Positions 41,373 through 49,774 of a stretch of DNA of 64,000 nucleotides are shown piece by piece. A program made the translations under genes and the position numbers. Numbering within the stretch: the stretch's first letter is position 1; each line of letters starts with the position of its first letter. Source of the DNA: Clostridiales bacterium (GTDB lineage: Bacteria; Bacillota; Clostridia; Oscillospirales; Acutalibacteraceae); the NCBI GenBank assembly GCA_024684435.1, contig JAIKWV010000037.1, forward strand, positions 1 to 64,000. The letters run 5' to 3'. The notes under the pieces are model-generated. The model was not told the DNA's origin and searched no databases. It worked only from the letters and a program-made list of their open reading frames with translations.

Positions 41373-42422
41373 ATGCCTGAAGTAAGTATTATAGTCCCTA
41401 TATATAATGCGGAAAAATATCTTAAGAAATGTCTGGTCTCCATACTTAACCAGACGTTTACTGATTTTGAGCTTATTCTTGTAAACGACGGTTCAAAGGA
41501 CAGCAGTCTTTCCATCTGCCAACAATATGCGGCAACCGACAATCGTATACGTGTTATCGACAAGGAAAACGAAGGAACAGTCAAAACAAGAGCAAGAGGT
41601 CTCCGCGAAGCTTTGGGAAACTATGTTTTATTTATAGATTCCGATGACTGGATCGCTCACAATACAATTGAACTTTTATACAATTCCGCAAAAACGACCG
41701 ATTCAGATATCTGCGTCGGCAAAATCGTTCAGGTGATATCCTCTAAGGGTCTGTGGAAAAGGGATATGAACGCAAACTTTGATTTTCATCTTGGTCATTC
41801 CGATCTTTTTCTGAATGATGACGTATATTTTATCATAGAGTCCTTTCTTTCGTCAGGCTGTTTTCCCTGCGGTCTGCACGCAAAGCTTTTCAAAAGGTCG
41901 ATTTTTGAGGGCTCATATGATTATATCGGCGGCATAAAGTTTCTGGGAGACGATCAGTATTGGAACATCGGTCTTTTCGGAAACGCGAAAAGAGTATCGC
42001 TTATTGATAAGCCGTTATACTACTACCGCAGTCTTTTCGGCGGAACGTCAAAATATATGCCATACTTTTTTAACGACGTTATATGCGGCTGGGAAAACAA
42101 GATAAAAGCCGCCAATGATTTTTGCGACGATCCTAAAAGCTATTATGGCAGTATTGCCCAGTCTCAGATAGATCTGCTGGAATCCTGTATGGCAAATCTC
42201 TTTTATTCGGACATGACCGATGATGCGATAAAATCAAAGATAGAAGAGTACATATCAAATAAAACCGTAAAGGAAATTTTAAAATGGCAGATCGACGGGT
42301 TCTCCGTTGAGTTTACAAATGCCCTGAGAAATAACGATACTGATTTCATCTTTGAACACGCCAAAAATATTGCAAACAACCAAAGCTATGTACATAAGAT
42401 CCTGAACCGGTTTATTAAATAA
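41373..42422 (+). CDS. Family 2 glycosyltransferase
   Basis: 349 aa from ATG 41373 (GGAGGT 6 bases upstream; the frame is open earlier but has no ribosome binding site). GT-A fold: EVSIIVPIYNAEKYLKKCL, LILVNDGSKDSS, and the DxD-like FIDSDDW near residue 88. After that comes a C-terminal region of about 230 residues typical of EpsJ/CapM-like glycan transferases. No membrane helix. It transfers a sugar from a nucleotide donor, probably to a surface polysaccharide. Sugar and acceptor unknown. It stands alone, with own promoter and terminator. Confidence 0.9.
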   Translation: MPEVSIIVPIYNAEKYLKKCLVSILNQTFTDFELILVNDGSKDSSLSICQQYAATDNRIRVIDKENEGTVKTRARGLREALGNYVLFIDSDDWIAHNTIELLYNSAKTTDSDICVGKIVQVISSKGLWKRDMNANFDFHLGHSDLFLNDDVYFIIESFLSSGCFPCGLHAKLFKRSIFEGSYDYIGGIKFLGDDQYWNIGLFGNAKRVSLIDKPLYYYRSLFGGTSKYMPYFFNDVICGWENKIKAANDFCDDPKSYYGSIAQSQIDLLESCMANLFYSDMTDDAIKSKIEEYISNKTVKEILKWQIDGFSVEFTNALRNNDTDFIFEHAKNIANNQSYVHKILNRFIK

Positions 42423-42435
42423 ATAATGACATGAC

Positions 42436-42470
42436 AAGGAGCTGCGCAAAACTATTTGCCGCAGCTCCTT
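42436..42470. terminator. Bidirectional terminator between glycosyltransferase and acyltransferase genes
   Basis: AAGGAGCTGCG (42436-42446) pairs perfectly with CGCAGCTCCTT (42460-42470), and GCAAA/TTTGC can extend the stem. TTGTTG follows. Confidence 0.75.
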
Positions 42471-42497
42471 GTTGCAGTGTTATCTTATTTAACAAAG

Positions 42498-43628
42498 TCA
42501 GCTCCCGAAAATTATATTTTTAACAAAAATATATATTGACCTGACCGAGTGAAACAAAGTGTCCGAATAATTATTTACAAGCTTCATATATGGCTTTTCA
42601 AATATCTGCTGTCTTATAAGATCAATCACTGTACAAACCGCATATACAAGCAATCCTACGCCGATAGAATATAAGATCAGCATATTGCTGTCCTGATATG
42701 CCGCGTTTTTGAATATATCTCCCCACAGGAGATAACGTACGAACGGACTGTCATGGATAAGGTATACGCCGAAGGCTGCCGAAGCAATTATATTTATCCA
42801 TTTGCGATGACCTATATCGATATTCTTGAACACCATAAAAAGATTCAAGGCGCTCAAAAATGTCAGAACTGAGTTTATGCTGTAGAAGAACAATGTATGC
42901 TCATAGGCTATGGACAGCTGTGTTCCCATCAGCATAAGCATTACGCATGACAAGTATCTCAAAAACGAAAATACGATCCACAATATCAGATAATGCTTCG
43001 TTTTGATCTTGCTGTTTAGACCGTAGAGCTTTATATATCCTGCTGTACAGTACAGGGTCACGAACCAGAGCAAATTATTCGATTCATACCATTTAGTCAG
43101 AAAAGTCGGAATTATGCACCACATTATTATCAGCAGTGTCAACAGCTTTTGAAACGCCGATTTATCAAGCCTGTTGAGCAGGATATTCAGGAACGGGTGG
43201 ATCAGGTACAAAACAAAATAAGTGCTGGCAAACCACCATGAGCCGAACGTTATCGGAAATACCGTCTTGATAAACACGGTCAGATCCAAAGGGATCCTGC
43301 CGGAAAACAGGAATGCGCAATACAAGACAAAAGAATAGAAAAACACCTGACCCCAGAATTTAAGTATGCGTTTAAAACTGAAAAATGACTTATTGTCATT
43401 TACAAGAAAATATCCGGAGATAAGGACAAAAACATCAACGCCGAAATTTCCGCCCATCTCAATAAAATTCCACCAAAATCTCGGAAGAGACAGATCATGT
43501 GCGCCGTAATTAAAACCGCCGTGAGTAGCAAAGTGGCAGAAAACTATTGCAAGCATCGCGATTATCCGCAAAAGCTCAATGGAAGAATTTCTGACCGTCT
43601 TACTTGAAGCGTTATTTTCTGCTGTCAT
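42498..43628 (-). CDS. Membrane acyltransferase, acyltransferase-3 family
   Basis: 376 aa from ATG 43628 (GGAAGG 8 bases upstream). About ten membrane helices. N-terminal signature NSSIELLRIIAMLAIVFCHFATHGG carries the conserved Arg and His of OafA/WecH-type O-acyltransferases, followed by FGVDVFVLISGYFLV and SFFSFKRILKFW. Such enzymes acetylate exported sugars or peptidoglycan. Start overlaps the end of the upstream membrane-protein gene by 17 bases, suggesting coupling. Acceptor unknown. Confidence 0.88.
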   Translation of the reverse strand: MTAENNASSKTVRNSSIELLRIIAMLAIVFCHFATHGGFNYGAHDLSLPRFWWNFIEMGGNFGVDVFVLISGYFLVNDNKSFFSFKRILKFWGQVFFYSFVLYCAFLFSGRIPLDLTVFIKTVFPITFGSWWFASTYFVLYLIHPFLNILLNRLDKSAFQKLLTLLIIMWCIIPTFLTKWYESNNLLWFVTLYCTAGYIKLYGLNSKIKTKHYLILWIVFSFLRYLSCVMLMLMGTQLSIAYEHTLFFYSINSVLTFLSALNLFMVFKNIDIGHRKWINIIASAAFGVYLIHDSPFVRYLLWGDIFKNAAYQDSNMLILYSIGVGLLVYAVCTVIDLIRQQIFEKPYMKLVNNYSDTLFHSVRSIYIFVKNIIFGS

Positions 43629-44124
43629 TTTCATCACCTTCCCGTATGATTTGTGCATCCGCCTCTTTTTTGTGCATAAGATGTATACCTATATGTCCCA
43701 CGCCCAAAATCAAGGTTGCAAAGGCAAGGGCAATATTTTCTCCGTAAACCGCCAAAAGCAAAAATGCGCAAACCGGCAACGTTGCCCCCGCCACAGGTAC
43801 GCCCAGCAGACTTATGTAAAAGTCCTTCATGGTCTTTTCGCTTTTGAAATACCTGACCCAGAATACTTCATAAAGCAACATCAATAAAAAGGCTGTTATC
43901 AGCCACCATGACCGATTTGACCAGGGTTTGATATTAAAATCCGTGAAAATAAGCGCCAGACAAGAGACCGAGACTTCCCCTATTTTCTCCATAGCCAAAA
44001 GAATTTTATTCTCGTTTGCGGCGTATTTCTCATAATCCCGGGGCTTGTTCTTTGTCCACAGTAAATTCGGCAGCATAAGCATTATAAGAAAAATCAGCCC
44101 CACATAGGAAAATCCGAAATTCAT
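43612..44124 (-). CDS. Small integral membrane protein of unknown function
   Basis: 170 aa with about five hydrophobic segments (residues about 5-20, 47-62, 73-90, 104-122, 126-150). Recognisable features are FSYVGLIFLIMLMLPNLLW, DFYISLLGVPVAGATLP and GVGHIGIHLMHKKEAD. It resembles hypothetical membrane proteins of Firmicutes; I cannot assign a family with confidence. GGGTGATG precedes the ATG. It is sandwiched between rlmD (37-base gap) and the acyltransferase (17-base overlap), so it may assist the acyltransferase. Confidence 0.8.
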   Translation of the reverse strand: MNFGFSYVGLIFLIMLMLPNLLWTKNKPRDYEKYAANENKILLAMEKIGEVSVSCLALIFTDFNIKPWSNRSWWLITAFLLMLLYEVFWVRYFKSEKTMKDFYISLLGVPVAGATLPVCAFLLLAVYGENIALAFATLILGVGHIGIHLMHKKEADAQIIREGDENDSRK

Positions 44125-44161
44125 AGCTTTACATCACCCGATGACCATTATATTTTATCCG

Positions 44162-45517
44162 TCAAGCTTTATCCCTTGACAGCAGTGCGACTGTCTCCAC
44201 ATTCCCCGTTCTCGGGAACATATCAACCGGCGTCACTTTATGTATCGCATAATTCATCTGCGCCAAGCGCTTACAGTCTCTGGCAAGAGTGGCGCTGTCA
44301 CAGGACACATATACTATCCTGTCAGGAGACATGCGGGCAAGGGTGGTAAGCAATTCTTCATCGCATCCCTTTCTCGGAGGGTCAAGGATGACAACATCAG
44401 CCTTTATTCCCCTTTCGGACAGCTCTTCCGCCGCCTTTGAGGCGTCCCCGCATATAAATTCCGCATTTGTTATTCCGTTCATCCCCGCGTTTTCCACGGC
44501 GTTTTCTATGGCCTGAGGCACTATTTCAACGCCTATAAGCTTCTTTGATTTATCAGCCATGGTTAAACCTATAGTCCCAGTACCGCAGTAAAGATCAACG
44601 ATGGTCTCTTTGCCGGTAAGAGCCGCATATTCCTTTGCTTTGCCGTATAGAACTTCGGCGCAGTCGTGATTGACCTGATAAAATGAATGAGGTGAGATCT
44701 TAAACTCAAGACCGCAGAGCCTGTCAACGATGTAATTTTTGCCGTAAAGCATTTTATCTTTACGCCCCAGGACCACATTCGTTTTTTCCCGATTTATATT
44801 AAGAACGACTCCTACTATGTTTTTTACAGCGCTCAATGCGGATACAAGCTCATCCGCAAAAGGCAGGTTTGAGGCATTTGCCACCACACAGACCAAGAGC
44901 TGTTCCCCCGCGGCGGCCTTTCTGATATATATGTGCCGCAGTAAGCCCTTATGGCTCTCCTCATCATAGACCTCTATATTGTTATCTGTTATCCATTTGC
45001 GGAAAATTTCCGTTATCTCCCTGAACTCCTCGGGCTGTAAAATACAGTCGGTACAGTCAATTATGCGGTGACTCATGGGAGCGTAAAAGCCTATCGCGAC
45101 AGAACCGTTCACTTTTCCCACAGGATACTGTGCTTTGTTGCGGTATCTTTCAGCCGAAGGCGACGGTATTATCGGATCGACCTCAACGTCAAGCCCTCCG
45201 ATACGTTTGAAATTATCCGCGACCTGCCGCTGTTTTATCTCCAGCTCTGCATTATAATCTATCTGCGCAAAACAGCAACCTCCGCATTTTTCAGCAACAG
45301 GACAGCGGCTTTCTATCCTGCTCCCGGACTTCACGATAAATTCTTTGATTATACCTACCGCATAGCTGCTTTTCACCTTGATGATGTGCGCGAGTATTTC
45401 ATCCCCGACAAACGCGCCTCTGACAAAGACGGTCATACCGTCATAAATGCATACTCCGCTTCCCTGCAGAGTACAGCTTTTGACTGTGAGGCGTATATCG
45501 TCATTTTTCTTTATCAA
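44162..45517 (-). CDS. rlmD: 23S rRNA (uracil-5-)-methyltransferase RlmD/RumA family
   Basis: 451 aa, TTG start preceded by GGCGGTGATC. An N-terminal TRAM domain (about residues 1-60) is followed by an Fe-S motif CPVAEKCGGC with a further Cys near DCTDCI. The SAM methyltransferase fold has VDLYCGTGTIGLTMA, GVEIVPQAIENA, VILDPPRKGCD and IVYVSCDSATLARD (catalytic Cys). It methylates a uracil in 23S rRNA (U1939 or U747 in E. coli numbering). Position specificity is not decidable; RlmCD in Firmicutes can do both. Confidence 0.93.
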   Translation of the reverse strand: MIKKNDDIRLTVKSCTLQGSGVCIYDGMTVFVRGAFVGDEILAHIIKVKSSYAVGIIKEFIVKSGSRIESRCPVAEKCGGCCFAQIDYNAELEIKQRQVADNFKRIGGLDVEVDPIIPSPSAERYRNKAQYPVGKVNGSVAIGFYAPMSHRIIDCTDCILQPEEFREITEIFRKWITDNNIEVYDEESHKGLLRHIYIRKAAAGEQLLVCVVANASNLPFADELVSALSAVKNIVGVVLNINREKTNVVLGRKDKMLYGKNYIVDRLCGLEFKISPHSFYQVNHDCAEVLYGKAKEYAALTGKETIVDLYCGTGTIGLTMADKSKKLIGVEIVPQAIENAVENAGMNGITNAEFICGDASKAAEELSERGIKADVVILDPPRKGCDEELLTTLARMSPDRIVYVSCDSATLARDCKRLAQMNYAIHKVTPVDMFPRTGNVETVALLSRDKA

Positions 45518-45546
45518 GTGATCACCGCCTAAAATATAGCTTAATC

Positions 45547-45575
45547 ATTTTAACATAATGATCCTGTAAAATCAA
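45547..45575 (-). promoter_or_regulatory. Promoter of rlmD
   Basis: On the minus strand TTGATT (45575-45570), 17 bases, TAAAAT (45552-45547). Confidence 0.62.
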
Positions 45576-45670
45576 TGATTTGCCCGCTTTAAGGCTTGCG
45601 ATAGGCATATTTTTGCAATGCAGGCAGATTTTTAAAATTTTTTTGATATTTTATTTGTGAGCAATTACAT

Positions 45671-45736
45671 AGAAAAAACGAGAAAAACTGAGAAAAGACG
45701 ACATATCACCGAAATAGATTAAAAAATCAAAAAATT
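45671..45736 (+). promoter_or_regulatory. Phased A-tracts upstream of the rplM promoter
   Basis: Three imperfect 10-base units (AGAAAAAACG, AGAAAAACTG, AGAAAAGACG; A-tracts at 45673, 45683, 45693) are followed by A6 tracts at 45721 and 45729, directly before TTGACA 45741. They could act as curved DNA or an UP-like element. Confidence 0.5.
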
Positions 45737-45740
45737 ATTG

Positions 45741-45769
45741 TTGACAGCCCAAAAAGGTTGTGGTATTAT
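45741..45769 (+). promoter_or_regulatory. Promoter of rplM-rpsI
   Basis: Perfect TTGACA (45741-45746), 17 bases, TATTAT (45764-45769), with AGGAGG at 45791-45796 before the rplM ATG. The leader is too short for an elaborate autoregulatory structure. Confidence 0.82.
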
Positions 45770-45804
45770 ATGCGAGCACGAAAAAATATCAGGAGGTAAA
45801 AGCT

Positions 45805-46233
45805 ATGTCAACTTATATGCCTAAGATGGGCGACATTTCCCGTAAATGGTATGTTATTGATGCCGCAGGCAAGCCGATGGGCAAGGTTGCTGTTGAAGCT
45901 GCTGTTCTTCTCAGAGGTAAGCATAAGCCCACATTCGCACCTCATGCGGATTGCGGCGATCACGTTATCATCATCAACGCAGAAAAGGCTGTTCTCACAG
46001 GTAAGAAACTCGACCAGAAAATGTACTATCATCACACCGGTTATATCGGCAACATGAAGAAGGTCAAGTACAGCACTCTTATGAAGGATAAGCCCGAGTT
46101 CGCAATGACCCTTGCCGTTAAGGGCATGATCCCCGACACAGTGATAGGCCGTAAGGCTCTCACAAGACTCAGGGTCTACAGAGGCAGCGAGCACAACCAC
46201 GCAGCACAGAAGCCCGAAGAATGGGCATTTTAA
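45805..46233 (+). CDS. rplM: 50S ribosomal protein L13
   Basis: 142 aa from ATG 45805. The AGGAGG at 45791-45796 fixes the start; the frame is open from 45760 but upstream residues are not L13-like. Core features: RKWYVIDAAGKPMGKVAVEA, LRGKHKPTFAPHADCGDHVI, YYHHTGYIGNMK, and the C-terminal LRVYRGSEHNHAAQKPEEW. L13 is an early-assembling protein of the large subunit. Followed by rpsI in the universally conserved pair. Confidence 0.97.
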   Translation: MSTYMPKMGDISRKWYVIDAAGKPMGKVAVEAAVLLRGKHKPTFAPHADCGDHVIIINAEKAVLTGKKLDQKMYYHHTGYIGNMKKVKYSTLMKDKPEFAMTLAVKGMIPDTVIGRKALTRLRVYRGSEHNHAAQKPEEWAF

Positions 46234-46251
46234 TGAAGGGAGGCAAATTTA

Positions 46252-46650
46252 ATGTACGATTCTAATCCTTATTTTTACGGTACAGGCCGTAGAAAAAAGT
46301 CAGTAGCAAGAGTTCGCGTTTATGCCGGTACAGGCAAGATCACAATCAACGACAGAGACATCGACGATTATTTCGGTCTTGATACTCTCAAGCTCATCGT
46401 TCGTCAGCCTCTCGTTCTTACAGGCAATGAAAACAAGTTCGATATCGTTTGCCGCGTCAACGGCGGCGGCGTAACGGGTCAGGCAGGCGCTATCCGCCAC
46501 GGTCTTTCCCGCGCGCTTCTCCAGTACGATGAAAACATCCGTGCGACCCTCAAGAAGGCAGGTTTCCTTACCAGAGACCCCAGAATGAAGGAAAGAAAGA
46601 AGTACGGTCTCAAAGGCGCTCGTCGCGCGCCCCAGTTCTCAAAGAGATAA
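46252..46650 (+). CDS. rpsI: 30S ribosomal protein S9
   Basis: 132 aa, GGGAGG ribosome binding site, 18 bases after rplM. Motifs: [40 protein letters not shown], and the basic C-terminal tail [17 protein letters not shown] that reaches the P-site tRNA. A strong terminator follows. Confidence 0.97.
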   Translation: MYDSNPYFYGTGRRKKSVARVRVYAGTGKITINDRDIDDYFGLDTLKLIVRQPLVLTGNENKFDIVCRVNGGGVTGQAGAIRHGLSRALLQYDENIRATLKKAGFLTRDPRMKERKKYGLKGARRAPQFSKR

Positions 46651-46673
46651 TCTTTTATATCAAAGCCTCAAAG

Positions 46674-46702
46674 GTCCCGGTTTTGCCGGGACTTTTGTTT
46701 TT
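46674..46702 (+). terminator. Terminator after rpsI
   Basis: GTCCCGG (46674-46680), TTTTG, CCGGGAC (46686-46692), followed by TTTTGTTTTTA. Confidence 0.88.
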
Positions 46703-46706
46703 ATAC

Positions 46707-46736
46707 TTGATTATCTGTTGATATTTATGATATACT
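46707..46736 (+). promoter_or_regulatory. Promoter of the zinc-ribbon gene pair
   Basis: TTGATT (46707-46712), 18 bases, TATACT (46731-46736). CAGGAGGG lies before the ATG at 46776. Confidence 0.58.
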
Positions 46737-46775
46737 GAAATTGCAAAAAAGAAAACACTCTCAGGAGGGATATAT

Positions 46776-47522
46776 ATGCTACACGCTTTTACTAAAAACT
46801 ACAACGACCTTTCCACGGACGCCGGTTTCCAGTTTGAGTTTTTCTGCGACTGCTGCGGGAACGGCTTCAAAAGCACGTTCCGTGAATCTTCCACCTACGG
46901 TCAGCATCAAAAATCTCAGCGCTTCGGCCGCATGGCATCCACCATTGGCGGATTTCTCGGCGGTAAGGTGGGCGATCTCGGTTGGGCGGTTGAACGGGGA
47001 AGCGATTTTATCAGCGACCGTTTTTCCGGTCAGTCACCTGAATGGCGCAGGGAATACGAGAAGGCATTTGACGAGGCTCAGGAAGAGGTTCGCTCCAAAT
47101 TTACCAAGTGCCCTTCCTGCAACAGATGGGTATGTTCCGATTGTTGGAACGAGGACGACGGGCTGTGTACTGAATGCGCCCCCCGTGAGGCAAGCTATGT
47201 AGCGCAGGCAAGAAACCGCGCCATGCAGCGCAACATCGACGAAGCCGCGGAGACCGCAACTGTCTGGCAGGGAAAGCTTGAGACCCGCACGACTATTTGT
47301 CCGAAATGCGGCAAGCCCGCCGGAAACGGTAAATTCTGCAACAACTGCGGCGCGCCTCTTGGCACTAACCGTTGCCCCAACTGCGGCGCGGAGGTCGCTT
47401 TAGGGCTCAAGTTCTGCGGTGAATGCGGTTCCCCCATGGAAAAGAGCGGCAAATGTCCCAGCTGCGGATATGAAAATGAGCCCGGCATGAAATTCTGCGG
47501 CGAATGCGGCACTAAATTATGA
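46776..47522 (+). CDS. Multi-zinc-ribbon protein
   Basis: 248 aa, cytosolic. N-terminal CDCCGNGF near residue 25 is a lone Cys cluster. Residues about 45-75 are Gly-rich (ASTIGGFLGGKVGDLGW), then a charged helix. A second cluster KCPSCNRWVCSDCW...CTEC near residue 110-132 suggests a two-zinc treble or B-box-like unit. The C-terminal 80 residues are three tandem CxxC...CxxC zinc ribbons (CPKCGK/CNNCGA, CPNCGA/CGECGS, CPSCGY/CGECGT). Such proteins usually mediate protein or nucleic-acid contacts. Function unknown. Ends in ATGA overlap with the next gene, so they are translationally coupled. Confidence 0.82.
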   Translation: MLHAFTKNYNDLSTDAGFQFEFFCDCCGNGFKSTFRESSTYGQHQKSQRFGRMASTIGGFLGGKVGDLGWAVERGSDFISDRFSGQSPEWRREYEKAFDEAQEEVRSKFTKCPSCNRWVCSDCWNEDDGLCTECAPREASYVAQARNRAMQRNIDEAAETATVWQGKLETRTTICPKCGKPAGNGKFCNNCGAPLGTNRCPNCGAEVALGLKFCGECGSPMEKSGKCPSCGYENEPGMKFCGECGTKL

Positions 47523-48436
47523 GTTACCGTGGGCGGGCGCTCGGAGCTGATACCGAGCTTCATATTGAACGGGAGGGTATTCGTATCGGCAGTCGTTTTC
47601 TCGACTACGCCGACGTAAAAACGATCATTCCCATGAATCACCGTGTGCTGGTGGATACCCTGGACGGCGAACAAATTGAAATATCCATGCTCGGCTTTTC
47701 CTACGACGGATTCTGGGAAGAGCTTTCGGGCAGTTTTACCGCGCGCACTTTGGAGGCGCTGTTTGTTGAAGGAACGCCGATAATGTCCGTGGAGGGCGAA
47801 TACGAAACCCCTGAGGAAAAAGGAAGAGCCCGGATCGACCTGTATCCCGACTCCGTATGCATCCTTCCACCCACCTGCGGCGCGGTGCGTATCCCCCTTT
47901 GTTTTATCCGGGAAATACGGCTTGACGGCTATCTTATAAATATCACCTCAAACGACGGCACGAATTATGTCGTGGGGCGCATGGGCTACGATACCATCCC
48001 CTTTGCGGAGCGGGCTCAGAAGGCAGCCGACAAAATAAAAAAGGAACGAGCCGCGCTGCTTGCAAAGCTTAAGCTCACTCCCCCGTTTGCCCATATCGGT
48101 CTTTTCCGCACTACAACGCCGGAGCTTTATTGGCAGGCCGGATTCGGTAAGGGCTGCTGTGCCGTTGAGCTTTTCACGCAGGAGGACGCCGCAACGTATC
48201 TTTACAGATTTTCCGAACCGCAGTCGGTATTCACCCTGCGGCTGGAGGAAGCGTTGGAGGCAATGGGACCGCACCGTGAGATTATATACTGGACTGACGA
48301 ACAGCTTAATCAAAAGTCCCTTTACCGTATGGCGGCGGCACGCTGCGGCGCGGTGCGCTATTTGCGCGCCCGGGCTGACGGCAGACTGATACACAATCAG
48401 ACCCACTCGGATAGGCTGGCTGAGTTTTTGGCGTAA
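47519..48436 (+). CDS. Conserved protein with PH-like beta-rich region, partner of the zinc-ribbon protein
   Basis: 305 aa, no signal or membrane helix. The first 180 residues look like two beta-rich PH-like modules (LHIEREGIRIGSRFLDYADV and IDLYPDSVCILPP, each followed by short strands and a helix). A charged helix (about 170-185, KAADKIKKERAALLAKL) leads to a C-terminal alpha/beta domain with CAVELFTQEDAATYLYRF. I do not recognise a named family. ATGA overlap with the zinc-ribbon gene implies a functional pair. The codons are more GC-rich than those of many neighbours. Confidence 0.72.
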   Translation: MSYRGRALGADTELHIEREGIRIGSRFLDYADVKTIIPMNHRVLVDTLDGEQIEISMLGFSYDGFWEELSGSFTARTLEALFVEGTPIMSVEGEYETPEEKGRARIDLYPDSVCILPPTCGAVRIPLCFIREIRLDGYLINITSNDGTNYVVGRMGYDTIPFAERAQKAADKIKKERAALLAKLKLTPPFAHIGLFRTTTPELYWQAGFGKGCCAVELFTQEDAATYLYRFSEPQSVFTLRLEEALEAMGPHREIIYWTDEQLNQKSLYRMAAARCGAVRYLRARADGRLIHNQTHSDRLAEFLA

Positions 48437-48451
48437 AATAAATTAAATCTC

Positions 48452-48492
48452 AAAACGGGCGAAGGCTACACAAGCAACTTTCACCCGTTTTT
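48452..48492. terminator. Terminator between the PH-like gene and cotJC
   Basis: AAAACGGG (48452-48459) pairs with CCCGTTTT (48484-48491); GAAG/CTTTC can extend the stem. Runs of T and A on either side suit both convergent genes. Confidence 0.68.
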
Positions 48493-48519
48493 TGTCGTTT
48501 ATAGAATATTTTAATTTGT

Positions 48520-49128
48520 TTATTTCCCGCAGTTCTTGTCAAACGCCGGGTTGCACATATAGTAGTTCCTGCTGTCAAGCCTGTCAGTCGCAAGTCTCAG
48601 ACCCTCGCCGAATCTCTGGAAGTGAACGACTTCCCTTTCACGCAGGAATTTGATGGGTTCCCGCACGTCGGGATCGTCCACAAGGCGAAGGATGTTGTCG
48701 TATGTCGTCCTTGCCTTCTGTTCAGCTGCAAGGTTTTCAGAAAGGTCGGTTATGACGTCGCCCTTGCTCTGCATACCGGCAGCCGACCATGGCGTTCCGC
48801 TTGCCGCCTGTGGGTAAATGCCGGTGGTATGATCGACAAAATAATCCTCAAAGCCGGCTTTCTTGATCTCGTCAATGCTCAGGTTGCGGGTAAGCTGATA
48901 AACAATAGTGCCGATCATTTCAAGATGCCCGAGTTCCTCTGTCCCGATATCTGTCAGCAAGCCTTTAAGCTCCGGGTAAGGCATGGCGAAGCGCTGGCTC
49001 AGATAGCGCAGAGACGCGCCCAACTCCCCGTCCGGGCCGCCATATTGTGTTATGATTATCTTTGCGTATTTCGGATTAGGATTTGTGATCTTTACAGGGT
49101 ATTGCAGTTTCTTCTCATATACAAACAT
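48520..49128 (-). CDS. cotJC: Spore coat protein CotJC, manganese-catalase-like
   Basis: 202 aa from ATG 49128 (GAGGGGTG upstream; the frame is open to 49176 but lacks conserved residues). Ferritin-like four-helix protein related to Mn catalase: TDIGTEELGHLEMIGT, AEQKARTTYDNIL and EREVVHFQRFGE carry the dimetal Glu/His ligands. The FVYEKKLQYPVKI start and GGPDGELGASLRYLSQRF are CotJC hallmarks. Coat component, possibly with peroxidase or catalase activity. Last of cotJA-B-C. Confidence 0.94.
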   Translation of the reverse strand: MFVYEKKLQYPVKITNPNPKYAKIIITQYGGPDGELGASLRYLSQRFAMPYPELKGLLTDIGTEELGHLEMIGTIVYQLTRNLSIDEIKKAGFEDYFVDHTTGIYPQAASGTPWSAAGMQSKGDVITDLSENLAAEQKARTTYDNILRLVDDPDVREPIKFLREREVVHFQRFGEGLRLATDRLDSRNYYMCNPAFDKNCGK

Positions 49129-49130
49129 TC

Positions 49131-49385
49131 TTATTCGCACCCCTCTATATCCCAGGGCCACGGATTTTTCAGCCATTCCGCGCCCTCTGCGTTGAAGCCC
49201 GTCAGCGCGCCGTAGTTTTCCTCATACTCGCTGACAAGGGCTGTGTACTTTGCGTGACATTTTTTAAAGAGAGCCACAGCTTGCAGGTCGCCCGGATGTG
49301 TATCAAGATACAAGTGAAGCTCCCAAAGCGTAAACTGTGCCGCCGACAGCTTTTTCAGCGCCGACTGCCTGCATGATGTACTCAT
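49131..49385 (-). CDS. cotJB: Spore coat protein CotJB
   Basis: 84 aa, helical. ALKKLSAAQFTLWELHLYLDT and the C-terminal WLKNPWPWDIE are typical for CotJB. It begins inside the end of cotJA (ATGA overlap) and ends 2 bases before cotJC. Structural partner of CotJC in the coat; the family is widespread in Clostridia. Confidence 0.92.
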   Translation of the reverse strand: MSTSCRQSALKKLSAAQFTLWELHLYLDTHPGDLQAVALFKKCHAKYTALVSEYEENYGALTGFNAEGAEWLKNPWPWDIEGCE

Positions 49386-49624
49386 TTACAGCACCCCGAT
49401 CCTGCCATGAAGGGCTTATTGAGGACAGGAAACAGTGTTCCCTCTTCCAGAGCCTTCATATCATCGTAAACCGTGGTGTCCGTCTGAAACGGCACATACA
49501 TCATAGTAGGCGATATTTTTTTCGGCAGTTCAGACGTGGGATCAAACACGGAACATCTGTCGCCGGGATTCATCTGTCTGTTGAATCTGCCGTATCCCTG
49601 CTCATAATTGTAGTTCACATTCAT
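49382..49624 (-). CDS. cotJA: Spore coat-associated protein CotJA
   Basis: 80 aa, Tyr- and Pro-rich: SPTMMYVPFQTDTTVYDD, LEEGTLFPVLNKPF. Matches CotJA size and pattern. AAAGGAG lies only about 1 base before the ATG at 49624, so the third codon GTG (49618) with 7-base spacing may be the real start. In Bacillus the operon depends on sigma-E; I found no clear sigma-E promoter here by eye. Confidence 0.9.
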   Translation of the reverse strand: MNVNYNYEQGYGRFNRQMNPGDRCSVFDPTSELPKKISPTMMYVPFQTDTTVYDDMKALEEGTLFPVLNKPFMAGSGCCK

Positions 49625-49718
49625 TCTCCTTTGCTGTTATTTTGTAGTTTGAGCATGATAAAAGACCAAACTCTACTATATGATATGAAATTTTTTGATT
49701 TTTGACATCATAATCCCT

Positions 49719-49746
49719 TTTATATTTTAAATATTTGTGATACAAT
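49719..49746 (+). promoter_or_regulatory. Possible promoter of deoB-polA operon
   Basis: TTTATA (49719-49724), 16 bases, TACAAT (49741-49746). Moderate match only. Confidence 0.4.
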
Positions 49747-49774
49747 ATAATTTGAAAAAATTGGAGGGTATGTT

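Noticed and set aside
46776-48436. Toxin-antitoxin or defence system made of the coupled zinc-ribbon/PH-like pair
   Set aside because: Sizes, lack of toxin or nuclease motifs, and position next to ribosomal-protein genes give no support.
49625-49740. Sigma-E promoter for the cotJ operon
   Set aside because: Some weak CATA-like matches occur on the minus strand but none shows both boxes at correct spacing.
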